DNA of 24,076 nucleotides from positions 1 to 24,076 of the IMG/VR virus record IMGVR_UViG_3300029319_000505. One strand, given 5' to 3'. A model generated the notes under the pieces. The model was given only the letters and a program-made list of their open reading frames with translations. It ran no database searches and was not told the origin of the DNA. The position numbers and the translations under genes are program-made. Position 1 is the stretch's first letter. The number at the start of each line of letters is the position of its first letter. This document shows positions 15,001 through 20,754 of the stretch, one piece after another. This DNA is from a virus.

Positions 15001-16432
15001 AAACGGTCGAAAACATCGTCGGTTTCGGGGCCGCGTCGGTCGTAATTACAAGACTATCGAGTGTGTCTTCAATTCTTTCCTCTACGGCTTGCAAAGCATC
15101 TCTATTTTTTGTTTTGCGATCCGCAAAACCGGTTGGTTCAAACATGCCGGTGTTTGCCCCACCGTAAAGACCCTCTATGTCTTGTACAGCGTGCTGCACT
15201 TCATGCATCAACGTGCTCATCATGTCTTTACGGCCTTCGGGCGTATTTGGTACATCTGCTAGTTGAATGGTCTTTGTTTCGGGGTTGTAAGAACCTTTAA
15301 CAAAAAACGCCAACGGCGGGGTAGACTCGATTCTGATACTACGAAGCTGGGGGTATTCGTCAAAAAGTTCTGGAAAATCAATAATTTGCTCTAATACGGG
15401 TGAAGGAAATTTTTGTAGCCCCTTCGTGCCCGCCTTGTAGTCGTATCGCGTGAACCCGTACTTGTTTAGTTGTCCTTCATCTAGATCAAAAAACCCCGGT
15501 ATCGTTAAGTAGTCCTTATCATTGATTTGTCGGATTCTCATCCCTTGCATGGCAAGGAGGCGTTGCTCTGTTCTAGTATCCGGGTCTAATAGCTTCCCAA
15601 GCTCTACCTCGGGGTCCTCTGTGGCTCGGAAGGCTTGCTTGAAAGACACGTTGGTCATTGGTATTTCATAGCGAACCTTGTTGTCTAAACTAGAACGGTA
15701 GGCTTTGTAAGTGTTCGCGCCCGACTGCCTTTCCCAACCCTGCGCCGGGTCAAGCCCCGCTTCCTCAAGCATCTCCACCGTATCTTCAGCTTGCTTGCCA
15801 GACTTACCTTTACCTGAGCCAAAAATACCAAAACTGTTTTGGGGTACGTCGCTAACGGCTCTTCCTACGGCCAGAGGGCCTGTGGCTGCAAAAAAAGACT
15901 CAATACCAGAAAATGTTTCGCCAGTTTTTGGATCGACAGTTTCAATCCGACCACGTTCAAAAGCATCCGCGCCGCCGTACAACTGTCGTTTCATTTGTTC
16001 CGGTAGCCGTGAAACAGTGTCCGCCAACTGCGAGCGGGCTTCAGGACTGTCAATAAGCTCTTGTCCGTAGTCCACTAGAGAGCCGATACCGCGAACTATT
16101 GGGGCATATCCCAAACCAAACTCTGTTTTGCCGTACACGCCGGGAGTAACCGTGCGATCAACAACCTCTTCAAGTTGGTTTGTGACGGGGTTCAGTTGAG
16201 TTCGGGGCTCCCCAAACTCCGTGACCGGCGGCTGCAATACTTCGGTGCGGAATGGAGCTAGATAGCTAAGTACCTGAGTGGGTAACGTACCCTCTTCTTG
16301 AACGCCGGGAATCCCGTACGCAAACTCGCGCTCTACGGGCGCTGGCCGTTCAAACAACTCTCGATCTGCATCTTGTCGCGCCAAAGCACGCTCCAAATCC
16401 GCCAGCATCTCCGCTTGTGTACGTTCAGCCAT
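12023..16432 (-). CDS. Giant zincin-domain protein (polyvalent-type, 1469 aa)
   Basis: This frame of 1469 residues opens with an ATG overlapping the large-terminase stop by eight bases. Visible parts: residues 1-290, no clear domain; about 300-430, a zincin metallopeptidase core with FPELFDEYPQLRSIRI, a strand of the GSYNPETKTIQLAD type, and HEVQHAVQ at 410-417 (zinc ligands His410 and His414, catalytic Glu411); 647-657, GEVEARNVQRR, whose Glu probably supplies the third ligand; helical segment about 515-562; YAQGGEV at 798-804; Thr/Asp/Pro/Val repeats at about 950-1030; an Ala/Glu/Gln coiled coil at about 1035-1234; near the C-terminus a CPNGYVLSFVNGNPIC module (1410-1425) and MRYGGDV. The paired HExxH and GEVEARN motifs are those of the MPTase-PolyVal domain of phage polyvalent proteins. 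Possible roles are virion-delivered anti-host factor or internal maturation protease; neither is shown. Confidence 0.8.
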   Translation of the reverse strand: MAERTQAEMLADLERALARQDADRELFERPAPVEREFAYGIPGVQEEGTLPTQVLSYLAPFRTEVLQPPVTEFGEPRTQLNPVTNQLEEVVDRTVTPGVYGKTEFGLGYAPIVRGIGSLVDYGQELIDSPEARSQLADTVSRLPEQMKRQLYGGADAFERGRIETVDPKTGETFSGIESFFAATGPLAVGRAVSDVPQNSFGIFGSGKGKSGKQAEDTVEMLEEAGLDPAQGWERQSGANTYKAYRSSLDNKVRYEIPMTNVSFKQAFRATEDPEVELGKLLDPDTRTEQRLLAMQGMRIRQINDKDYLTIPGFFDLDEGQLNKYGFTRYDYKAGTKGLQKFPSPVLEQIIDFPELFDEYPQLRSIRIESTPPLAFFVKGSYNPETKTIQLADVPNTPEGRKDMMSTLMHEVQHAVQDIEGLYGGANTGMFEPTGFADRKTKNRDALQAVEERIEDTLDSLVITTDAAPKPTMFSTVLDFGKRAIGQAKPTPDDGPPLVNALQDAPEAELRRVKYLTQEYLRERAEEAELEAKGVLSKAQTARQELNDAIEKRKAQLREMGRPQEQIDAVDDEYRGQAFRYSGSDRRMISLNEALKEAGVKDHEKFAEKIAGAFDEQIEELRPLLKEKQDIEDIESQMFQMYEGNPGEVEARNVQRRFEGVKKDEYVRAPSGELTRFPETLSGEELQRVFPEDTQQMVLPESGLVYSMREGRKSEPSFSIDDPNNPQMELPGMGPPKPLPKDPAEDLIPRRDYLRGVLDQDDFPNSKARVAVARQLAQKEREIEQLRAAAGYPTDRDYAQGGEVNQMRKPVISSGLSGLLRGFTQGPLARVSRETQQPVGMFRGGGMGRFVPELGFSNVQIDPTQLPAYVAPAAAEALAAQQAVATPTTPATRDLIAQQRALEQAQAMGALATAPGQTPNEPGMFLREGTDVLLSPNVITNYQGRGGTRPTDPVATDPVATDPVATDPVAADPVATDPVTTTDPVTTTPVATTPVTTTPVTTTPVASEPVQTVATDPVYLPPVETTPVVAGPSAAEILAAEQAAADALAAQEAEQIRIAQEEADRIAAEQEAIRIANEQAAAELLAQQEAARIAQEQAAAEEARRLAAETLAAQQAAEEAERIRLAEEEAQRIAAEQAAAEAAAAQALADEQAALEALAQRQAAEEAAALAAEQEALAAAEAERLAAAQLAAEQLAAQEAAQLAADQEAAAQLQAAEQLAAQQEADRLAMEAQLAATPDPDPIYDAPTQGELLQAAETAQAATEDLFTTPTDTATAIDRGAYGQVFDPVGGGIGSLQAALDRINLTVPDPVENFAFGYPTSRGMEIQRTYMPFEGTEEERATGYTMPIYKPVAQQTMPSLFRTTETGDVDPDAFTAGSAAPGPGSGTINTGTQSTAPGTYGLEPTQMYQCPNGYVLSFVNGNPICNLVGGGGPGKKRQVPPEVIDITGVGGMRYGGDVGLSQGIGSFGA

Positions 16433-17900
16433 AATAGTTTGCCGCCGATATCATTTGACTTGGTTCATAACTGTCTTCCCAATCGTCACTGGGCAGATTT
16501 ACAAAGTTGCCTTGACGGTATCGCATCAACGCCTGCGTCGTGCTGTCCACCAAGTCATCATGGGTTCCGTTCGGAAATGCAGCACACTCTTCAATCACCT
16601 CGTGCGCCCAGCTTTCGTCCGGGGCCCAGATCATCCCCGCTTCAAACAACGGAGAGATAGAATGTACTCTCGATAACTTGTCATTGCCACGACTCGGTGT
16701 GAAATTTACAACAGGTATGCCAACCTGCCGTAGCTCGTGAGTCAGAGGGGTCCCTGTGGCTTTTGCCTCAATAATTACCGTTTCGGGCTCCCAATACTTG
16801 TACAGGTCCAAAGCGATTTCTTTCAACTCTGGAAAATCCCACCTGCCCTTCTTCGCATCGAGCAAGATTAGATTCGCGGGGCCCCCAGCCTCTTCTGGAT
16901 AGAACACACCCCACGTCGTGATCGCACTGTAGTCCGCAGTCTCGCGTTTCGAGAACGCCGTATCGTAGCTTTGAATCACATACTGCAAGTTTGGTATGGT
17001 CACCCCTTCCCAGATCTTCCACCACTCGCGCTTTAAGATCGCCAGTGTTTCTGACGTCGGTGCCTGCTGATACTGCGCATTCCACTGGTATGGCGGTATC
17101 GACGCTTTTACAGACTCTAACTCTTCTTTTTTCCAAAACTCAGGCCACGTAGGCTCCCCAGACGGCAAAATCGCCGGTAACTCCACAACTTCCCACTGAT
17201 CAGCGTGGGGGTCCCTGGTCATTTGACGGATCAAGTTGCCCGTCATGTCTTTCTCAGACCAGCGCGTCTGCACCAGAACGATAGCGCCACCCGGCTGCAA
17301 ACGCTGTCGAGGCCCTGCCGTGTACCACTCCCATGCGTTCTCAAACCCACTCGCCGACATCGCCGTCTGCTCTGAGTGCGGATCGTCAATGATAATCAAG
17401 TCACCACCACGACCAGCCAAGTTTGAGCCCACGCCAACCGCGTAATACATACCACCGGATTTCGTGTCCCAGCGTCCCGACGCCTTGCTGTCCTGCGACA
17501 GCACCGTCCCGTCAAAAACTTCTTTGTATTCGTCCTGCTCCAGAAGATTCTTGACCTTCCTACCAAAGTTCACAGCAAGCTCGGTCGTATGCGTCGCCTG
17601 TATGATCTTCATCGCCGGATTGCGCCCTATCATCCACGCCGGGAACAAAAACGACGCAAACTCAGACTTCGTGTGACGCGGTGGCATGTTGATGATCAAA
17701 CGCTTCAATTCACCATTCGCGATCTGCTCTAGCTTTTCAGCGATCAAATGATGGTGCCGACCCGCAATGAACTGGGGCCACATAGCATTTACAAATGGTA
17801 AAAAATTATTTTGGCAGGATTCCACACGCTCAAGCTGCTTCAAACGCAACTCTAAACGTAATTTTTGTACATCCGCCGTGGAGTCCAGACTAAGGCTCAA
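16425..17900 (-). CDS. terL: Terminase large subunit
   Basis: This 491-residue protein is the ATPase-nuclease motor that cuts concatemers and pumps DNA through the portal. Walker A is MPPRHTKSE (72-80), Walker B LIIIDD (168-173), and a coupling-type motif QTRW lies at 211-214. The RNase H-like nuclease has Asp313 (YDTAFSK), Glu378 (VIIEAK) and Asp448/Asp449 (THDDLVD). Length is normal. The start appears to be TTG 17900, overlapping the nuclease stop as TTGA; no in-frame ATG lies nearby without losing the N-terminal helix. Order is small terminase, nuclease, large terminase, giant protein, portal. Confidence 0.93.
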   Translation of the reverse strand: MSLSLDSTADVQKLRLELRLKQLERVESCQNNFLPFVNAMWPQFIAGRHHHLIAEKLEQIANGELKRLIINMPPRHTKSEFASFLFPAWMIGRNPAMKIIQATHTTELAVNFGRKVKNLLEQDEYKEVFDGTVLSQDSKASGRWDTKSGGMYYAVGVGSNLAGRGGDLIIIDDPHSEQTAMSASGFENAWEWYTAGPRQRLQPGGAIVLVQTRWSEKDMTGNLIRQMTRDPHADQWEVVELPAILPSGEPTWPEFWKKEELESVKASIPPYQWNAQYQQAPTSETLAILKREWWKIWEGVTIPNLQYVIQSYDTAFSKRETADYSAITTWGVFYPEEAGGPANLILLDAKKGRWDFPELKEIALDLYKYWEPETVIIEAKATGTPLTHELRQVGIPVVNFTPSRGNDKLSRVHSISPLFEAGMIWAPDESWAHEVIEECAAFPNGTHDDLVDSTTQALMRYRQGNFVNLPSDDWEDSYEPSQMISAANYYG

Positions 17901-18316
17901 AGGGGCCCCCGACTCAAATACTCAATAAACGGACTATAGCCCGACGAACAGGGAAAAAGTAGACGCGGCTTTGTTTTGTTCATGCCATTCACCGACACAT
18001 CCATCACCTGATCCGCTGAATACAACAAACATTCCGCCTGCGTGTCCGATGGCCGCCAACGCTGCACCAAGACCCAGCAATTGCTGCCCTGGTGCCGGAC
18101 CGCAAAGCTCACCTGGAACGGAGACAAGTTGACCTGGTTCCCCTTCGCGACTTTCAACTCAACCATGTGCAGCCGTTTACGACGGTCCATCAACAACAAA
18201 TCCGGTATACCCGGCGTCTGACTGTTTTCGATACGCGTCAGAACAACGTCCGAATCCAGCTTTTCAACGTTAGCCTTGAGCGCCTTCCAGAAGTTCGACT
18301 CCGTCCGCTTCGACAT
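17897..18316 (-). CDS. PD-(D/E)XK nuclease, VRR-NUC / resolvase-like
   Basis: This 139-residue protein starts at ATG 18316 with AAGGTG six bases upstream, inside the end of the small-terminase gene (47-bp overlap). The nuclease signature is complete: Glu6 in ESNFW, GIPD with Asp39, VELK with Glu53 and Lys55, and Gln68 in LSPFQ. This set is typical of VRR-NUC and phage Holliday-junction-type nucleases that cut branched DNA with Mg2+. Its place between the two terminase genes suggests trimming or debranching of concatemers before packaging, as T7 gp3 and T4 gp49 do for their phages. The family is well supported; the packaging role is inference. Confidence 0.85.
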   Translation of the reverse strand: MSKRTESNFWKALKANVEKLDSDVVLTRIENSQTPGIPDLLLMDRRKRLHMVELKVAKGNQVNLSPFQVSFAVRHQGSNCWVLVQRWRPSDTQAECLLYSADQVMDVSVNGMNKTKPRLLFPCSSGYSPFIEYLSRGPL

Positions 18317-18809
18317 CGATCACCTTCTCGCCCAACTGAGCCTTCAGTTCGTTCAAAGCCTTTACGACCTCTTCTTTCGACATCTGGTCAATCGACCCAT
18401 GACGAATCTCGCTCTTATTCACGTATATGTCACCCTGGGCCAAGCCCCGTGCTTTCTCCGCCTGCACCGCAGCACTGTACGCACCTGCTTCCAAAGCCGT
18501 GTCACGGATATGCTGTAAATCTCGAATATGCCTGGCATACGTCACTTCATACTTTTCAGCCAACTCGCGCCGCCGCTCACGCAACGCCTTCACAATATGC
18601 GGCGATTTTTGCGGGTTCAACATCTCATACGCACGAGTATGCGCACCCTTCACACTGAATCCCGCCTCAGCGGCCAGATTACGGAGCGTGTCCTGCCCCT
18701 CTCGCGTCGCAACCAACTCGACAAACTTAATTTGCTTCCCGGTCAAACGCGTGTTTTCGGACACTCGCGGACGACCCCGCGTTTCAACTTTCCCGGCTTC
18801 TTTAGCCAT
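18270..18809 (-). CDS. terS: Terminase small subunit
   Basis: This 179-residue protein recognises the packaging site and feeds DNA to the large subunit. After a basic N-terminus (RGRPRVSENTR) it has LTGKQIKFVELVATREGQ and NLAAEAGFSVKGAHTRAYEML, a helix-turn-helix of the Terminase_2 type, with paralogous-looking NPQKSPHIVKALRE. A coiled coil (about 82-125) would drive oligomerisation, and the acidic C-terminus would contact the large subunit. It starts at ATG 18809 with only a weak ribosome site. Upstream lies a 590-bp gene-free, G-rich repeat region. Confidence 0.87.
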   Translation of the reverse strand: MAKEAGKVETRGRPRVSENTRLTGKQIKFVELVATREGQDTLRNLAAEAGFSVKGAHTRAYEMLNPQKSPHIVKALRERRRELAEKYEVTYARHIRDLQHIRDTALEAGAYSAAVQAEKARGLAQGDIYVNKSEIRHGSIDQMSKEEVVKALNELKAQLGEKVIDVEADGVELLEGAQG

Positions 18810-18845
18810 GCATCAAATCCCATACCAAAGTGGACTTGGGGCGCA

Positions 18846-18873
18846 AATATAGCACTTTTTTATCACAGTTAAA
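18846..18873 (-). promoter_or_regulatory. Possible promoter for the packaging operon
   Basis: On the minus strand a TATATT (18846-18851) lies 16 bp downstream of TTTAAC (18868-18873) and about 37 bp before the small-terminase start. The spacing is acceptable, but the -35 is poor. A CACAGT (18864-18869) in this element is mirrored by ACTGTG at 18899-18904, which could be an operator pair. Confidence 0.35.
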
Positions 18874-19030
18874 GGGTCACGGATCTTGGTTCGTTTTTAC
18901 TGTGAATTGTTTGCGTAAAACCTGCGCATGTACACGTGCTGTGTGCGCGGTGCCCGGTGCGCGAGGATCGGGCCAGTTGAAACGTGCTAAGGGCAGTAGT
19001 TTTGCCTCGATTGTCCGGGGGACCCGGAGC

Positions 19031-19148
19031 CAGGGGCCGGGGGCACTGGGTCACGTCCTGGAAGTCTTTTTTTAACTTCCAACTCCGGAAAGGTTGCACG
19101 ATTGCTTACGGATCGCGGACCAGGGGCCGGGGATCAGGGGCCGGGGAT
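19031..19148. repeat. CAGGGGCCGGGG repeats with G-quadruplex motif
   Basis: The 14-mer CAGGGGCCGGGGAT occurs twice in exact tandem (19121-19134, 19135-19148), and its first 12 bases occur again at 19031-19042. The tandem pair gives four G4 runs separated by 2, 4 and 2 bases (19123-19146), a textbook G-quadruplex pattern on the plus strand, the template for leftward transcription. Confidence 0.88.
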
Positions 19149-19256
19149 CAATAGCCGCAGCCTATCAATAGCGGCCAAATTGGGGGCAGATCGGGCCGGG
19201 CTCGGCCCAGATCGCAGCTCCGGGGGCCGGTTTTCGATAGGTTTGGACTATGGCAA

Positions 19257-19277
19257 GCGGGTCGCGGGTCGCGGATC
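19257..19277. repeat. Three tandem 7-bp units GCGG(G/A)TC
   Basis: Three adjacent units read GCGGGTC, GCGGGTC, GCGGATC. A related GCGGACC is at 19115-19121. They lie in the gene-free region upstream of the small terminase and could be binding sites for it, which is inference. Confidence 0.8.
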
Positions 19278-19348
19278 TTGGACCCCGTACGTTTGAACCT
19301 GGGGAGCGGCCCGCCCTTCCCGGCAGGTTTAACCGGTAAATAAGAACC

Positions 19349-19374
19349 AAAAAAAGCCCGCACTATGGCGGGCT
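19349..19374 (-). terminator. Rho-independent terminator of the 19398-19832 gene
   Basis: The minus strand has a 7-bp G/C stem (AGCCCGC / GCGGGCT) and then a run of seven Ts. A second inverted repeat (TTAACCG/CGGTTAA, 19382-19397) abuts the gene's stop codon. The stem is the same as in the terminators at 19913 and 20708. Confidence 0.88.
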
Positions 19375-19397
19375 AATTCGGTTAACCGAGCGGTTAA

Positions 19398-19832
19398 TTA
19401 GTCGAACCTCGCTATTTTCGTTGCGCCGTGACTGTCGCGAAGTCCCACAAAACCGTAGGGGTAAACAAACATTTCGACGTTAGTGCGTGACGGGTCCAGG
19501 CTTGTAAATGCGATGTATGGCTCCAGGTGCGGGTCATCATCATATTGGCTCACGTAGGTCCCCTGAGCGTTAACCTCGCCGTCTATTGGGTACGCCTGGA
19601 ACCCACCAAAACCATAAAGTTTATCCATTGTTTCAGCGATTGATTCGATATCGACAAACGGGTCTACCGACAACGCACGCTCAAAAAAGTCCGGAATGAT
19701 ACCGCACGCCTCTTCTAGCCACTGTTCTTTGTCGTCTTTGTCGTCGAAGTACCATCGGTCATAGGCTTTGCGCGGATCGTACTGCCAGCTTAGTAGCAGT
19801 TTAGCAGGTCGAATTTTTATCACTTTGTCCAT
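19398..19832 (-). CDS. Hypothetical protein in a stand-alone cassette (144 aa)
   Basis: This 144-residue acidic protein starts at ATG 19832, preceded by AGGAAAAAG. It is rich in Asp and aromatic residues (WQYDPRKAYDRWYFDDKDDKE, in part), with a Gly/Phe-rich middle (YGFGGFQAYPIDG) and a beta-rich end (VEMFVYPYGFVGLRD). No family recognised. It has its own promoter and 5' hairpin (19854-19907) and its own terminator, so it is an independent transcription unit. Small, acidic, separately expressed phage genes are often host-interaction or anti-defence factors, but nothing here shows that. Confidence 0.78.
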   Translation of the reverse strand: MDKVIKIRPAKLLLSWQYDPRKAYDRWYFDDKDDKEQWLEEACGIIPDFFERALSVDPFVDIESIAETMDKLYGFGGFQAYPIDGEVNAQGTYVSQYDDDPHLEPYIAFTSLDPSRTNVEMFVYPYGFVGLRDSHGATKIARFD

Positions 19833-19853
19833 TGTTTCTTTTTCCTATTGTTG

Positions 19854-19870
19854 CGCTGCGGTTTGCAGCG
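19854..19870 (-). promoter_or_regulatory. 5' leader hairpin (copy 1)
   Basis: A 6-bp perfect stem (CGCTGC/GCAGCG) with a 5-base loop lies just downstream of the -10 box, so it would sit at or near the 5' end of the transcript, before the ribosome site. Copy 2 is at 20651-20667 with the same stem and a changed loop. It may stabilise mRNA or bind a regulator. Confidence 0.7.
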
Positions 19871-19877
19871 TTTGCGA

Positions 19878-19907
19878 AGTATAAGAGTAAACGCATAAAA
19901 AGAACAA
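19878..19907 (-). promoter_or_regulatory. Sigma70-like promoter of the 19398-19832 gene (copy 1)
   Basis: On the minus strand TTGTTC (19902-19907) and TATACT (19878-19883) are 18 bp apart. The surrounding bases (GTATAAGAGTAA on the plus strand) are repeated in the second promoter at 20676-20705 with the same spacing, which supports function. Confidence 0.7.
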
Positions 19908-19912
19908 CCCAC

Positions 19913-19938
19913 AAAAAAGCCCGCACTATGGCGGGCTT
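19913..19938 (-). terminator. Rho-independent terminator of the 20632-19960 unit
   Basis: On the minus strand an 8-bp stem (AAGCCCGC/GCGGGCTT) with a 6-base loop ends in a T run. The stem and loop are nearly identical to the 19349 terminator. It lies 22 bp past the stop of the 19960 gene. Confidence 0.88.
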
Positions 19939-19959
19939 GCTTGCAGATCGACGGATCGT

Positions 19960-20181
19960 CTAGGTATGAGCGTACCCGTCGCGCTCAATCCCAATGTGCA
20001 TCCCAGGGACAACCGCCAACAGACAGTCGTCATAATGCAAAGCAATCACGTCCCGGTCGATCCAATCTAAAAAGCCCAGGTTGCGGAACGTCAAATCGTG
20101 GCTGTCGCGGACGTGACGCTCGAAGATGCGCACCAGTGCCGAAGACTGCTCTGGCGTTATTGTGATTTCGTTTAGATCCAT
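19960..20181 (-). CDS. Small hypothetical phage protein (73 aa)
   Basis: This 73-residue protein starts at ATG 20181, chosen because a near-perfect AGGAGGT lies seven bases upstream; longer in-frame starts lie within the preceding gene and lack such a site. It has a helical first half (EQSSALVRIFERHVRDS) and a second half with DWIDRDVIALHYDDCLLAVV and an ending of HIGIERDGYAHT that I recall in other phage small proteins. It sits 10 bp after the 20192 gene and shares its promoter and terminator. Function unknown. Confidence 0.75.
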   Translation of the reverse strand: MDLNEITITPEQSSALVRIFERHVRDSHDLTFRNLGFLDWIDRDVIALHYDDCLLAVVPGMHIGIERDGYAHT

Positions 20182-20191
20182 TGCGCACCTC

Positions 20192-20632
20192 CTACCGAGT
20201 GAACCTAAATTCGCCGTTGTTGATAACCTCAGCAATTTTGTAGTCCAGATCGATATCGGCAACCGCTTCTTCGATAACCTCGCTGAAGTCGTAGTCTCTG
20301 ATAACTTCACAAACTGCGGTATCGAAGTAACTGTGCTGTGAAATATCGAAATCCTCTAATTGATCATGCACCGCATTGTCGACAATGAAATGGATCTTAT
20401 GCTCTATAATCGGCAGGATCGCCTCGCAAAGTTGTTCGTTGCGTTTTCTATTCTTTTCAAGCCAGTTTTCTTGTTGCTCAATTTTGTGTTGCGCTGTGCG
20501 AAGGCTTGCTTCGAGCTCTGCTATTTTTGCGTTCAGCGTTACAGTATCGCCCACCGTTATCACCGTTTCTTCTTCCGTAATGGGGTTTGCCAAACGGTTT
20601 CCGTCTTCATCAAAATATCTTTCATTTTCCAT
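20192..20632 (-). CDS. Hypothetical acidic coiled-coil protein (146 aa)
   Basis: This 146-residue protein starts at ATG 20632 with a weak GAGAT site. After a short acidic head (NERYFDEDGN) it has a coiled coil at about residues 30-70 (LNAKIAELEASLRTAQHKIE and following), then an acidic helical C-terminal half ending in a short basic tail. It is the first gene of a two-gene unit with its own promoter, 5' hairpin (20651-20705) and terminator at 19913. No family recognised. Confidence 0.78.
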   Translation of the reverse strand: MENERYFDEDGNRLANPITEEETVITVGDTVTLNAKIAELEASLRTAQHKIEQQENWLEKNRKRNEQLCEAILPIIEHKIHFIVDNAVHDQLEDFDISQHSYFDTAVCEVIRDYDFSEVIEEAVADIDLDYKIAEVINNGEFRFTR

Positions 20633-20650
20633 GTTTGTATCTCAGTTGTG

Positions 20651-20667
20651 CGCTGCGGGTTGCAGCG
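20651..20667 (-). promoter_or_regulatory. 5' leader hairpin (copy 2)
   Basis: Same 6-bp CGCTGC/GCAGCG stem as at 19854-19870, with a 5-base loop differing at one base, again between the -10 box and the gene start. Conservation of the stem in two unrelated genes' leaders is the main support. Confidence 0.7.
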
Positions 20668-20675
20668 TTGACGCA

Positions 20676-20705
20676 AGTATAAGAGTAACCGCATACGAAT
20701 CACAA
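20676..20705 (-). promoter_or_regulatory. Sigma70-like promoter of the 20632-19960 unit (copy 2)
   Basis: On the minus strand TTGTGA (20700-20705) and TATACT (20676-20681) are 18 bp apart, the same boxes, spacing and flanks as copy 1. It lies immediately beside the terminator at 20708, so one unit ends where the next begins. Confidence 0.7.
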
Positions 20706-20707
20706 GC

Positions 20708-20734
20708 AAAAAAAAGCCCGCTCAAGGCGGGCTT
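20708..20734 (-). terminator. Rho-independent terminator of the DUF932-like gene
   Basis: On the minus strand an 8-bp stem (AAGCCCGC/GCGGGCTT) with a 5-base loop is followed by a run of eight Ts. The stem is shared with the terminators at 19349 and 19913; the loop differs. It lies 21 bp past the stop of the 20755 gene. Confidence 0.88.
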
Positions 20735-20754
20735 GTGTTGGTGGGTGGGTAGAT

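Larger units (their letters stand above)
18810..19348. other. Gene-free G-rich repeat region upstream of the terminases
   Basis: No convincing gene lies here on either strand; the short open frames have no ribosome site and mirror the repeats. The stretch from about 18960 to 19280 has long G runs on the plus strand, eight GATC sites in roughly 400 bp, several short tandem repeats and an imperfect palindrome (19189-19213). Lying between the terminator at 19349-19374 and the small-terminase gene, it is a candidate packaging (pac/cos) or regulatory site. The functional reading is inference. Confidence 0.6.

Noticed and set aside
18092-18658. Plus-strand 188-residue open frame
   Set aside because: Antisense to the nuclease and small-terminase genes, rich in Pro/Arg/His, no start signal.
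18869-19099. Minus-strand short frame in the repeat region
   Set aside because: Low-complexity translation of G-rich repeats without a ribosome site; homology not recognisable.
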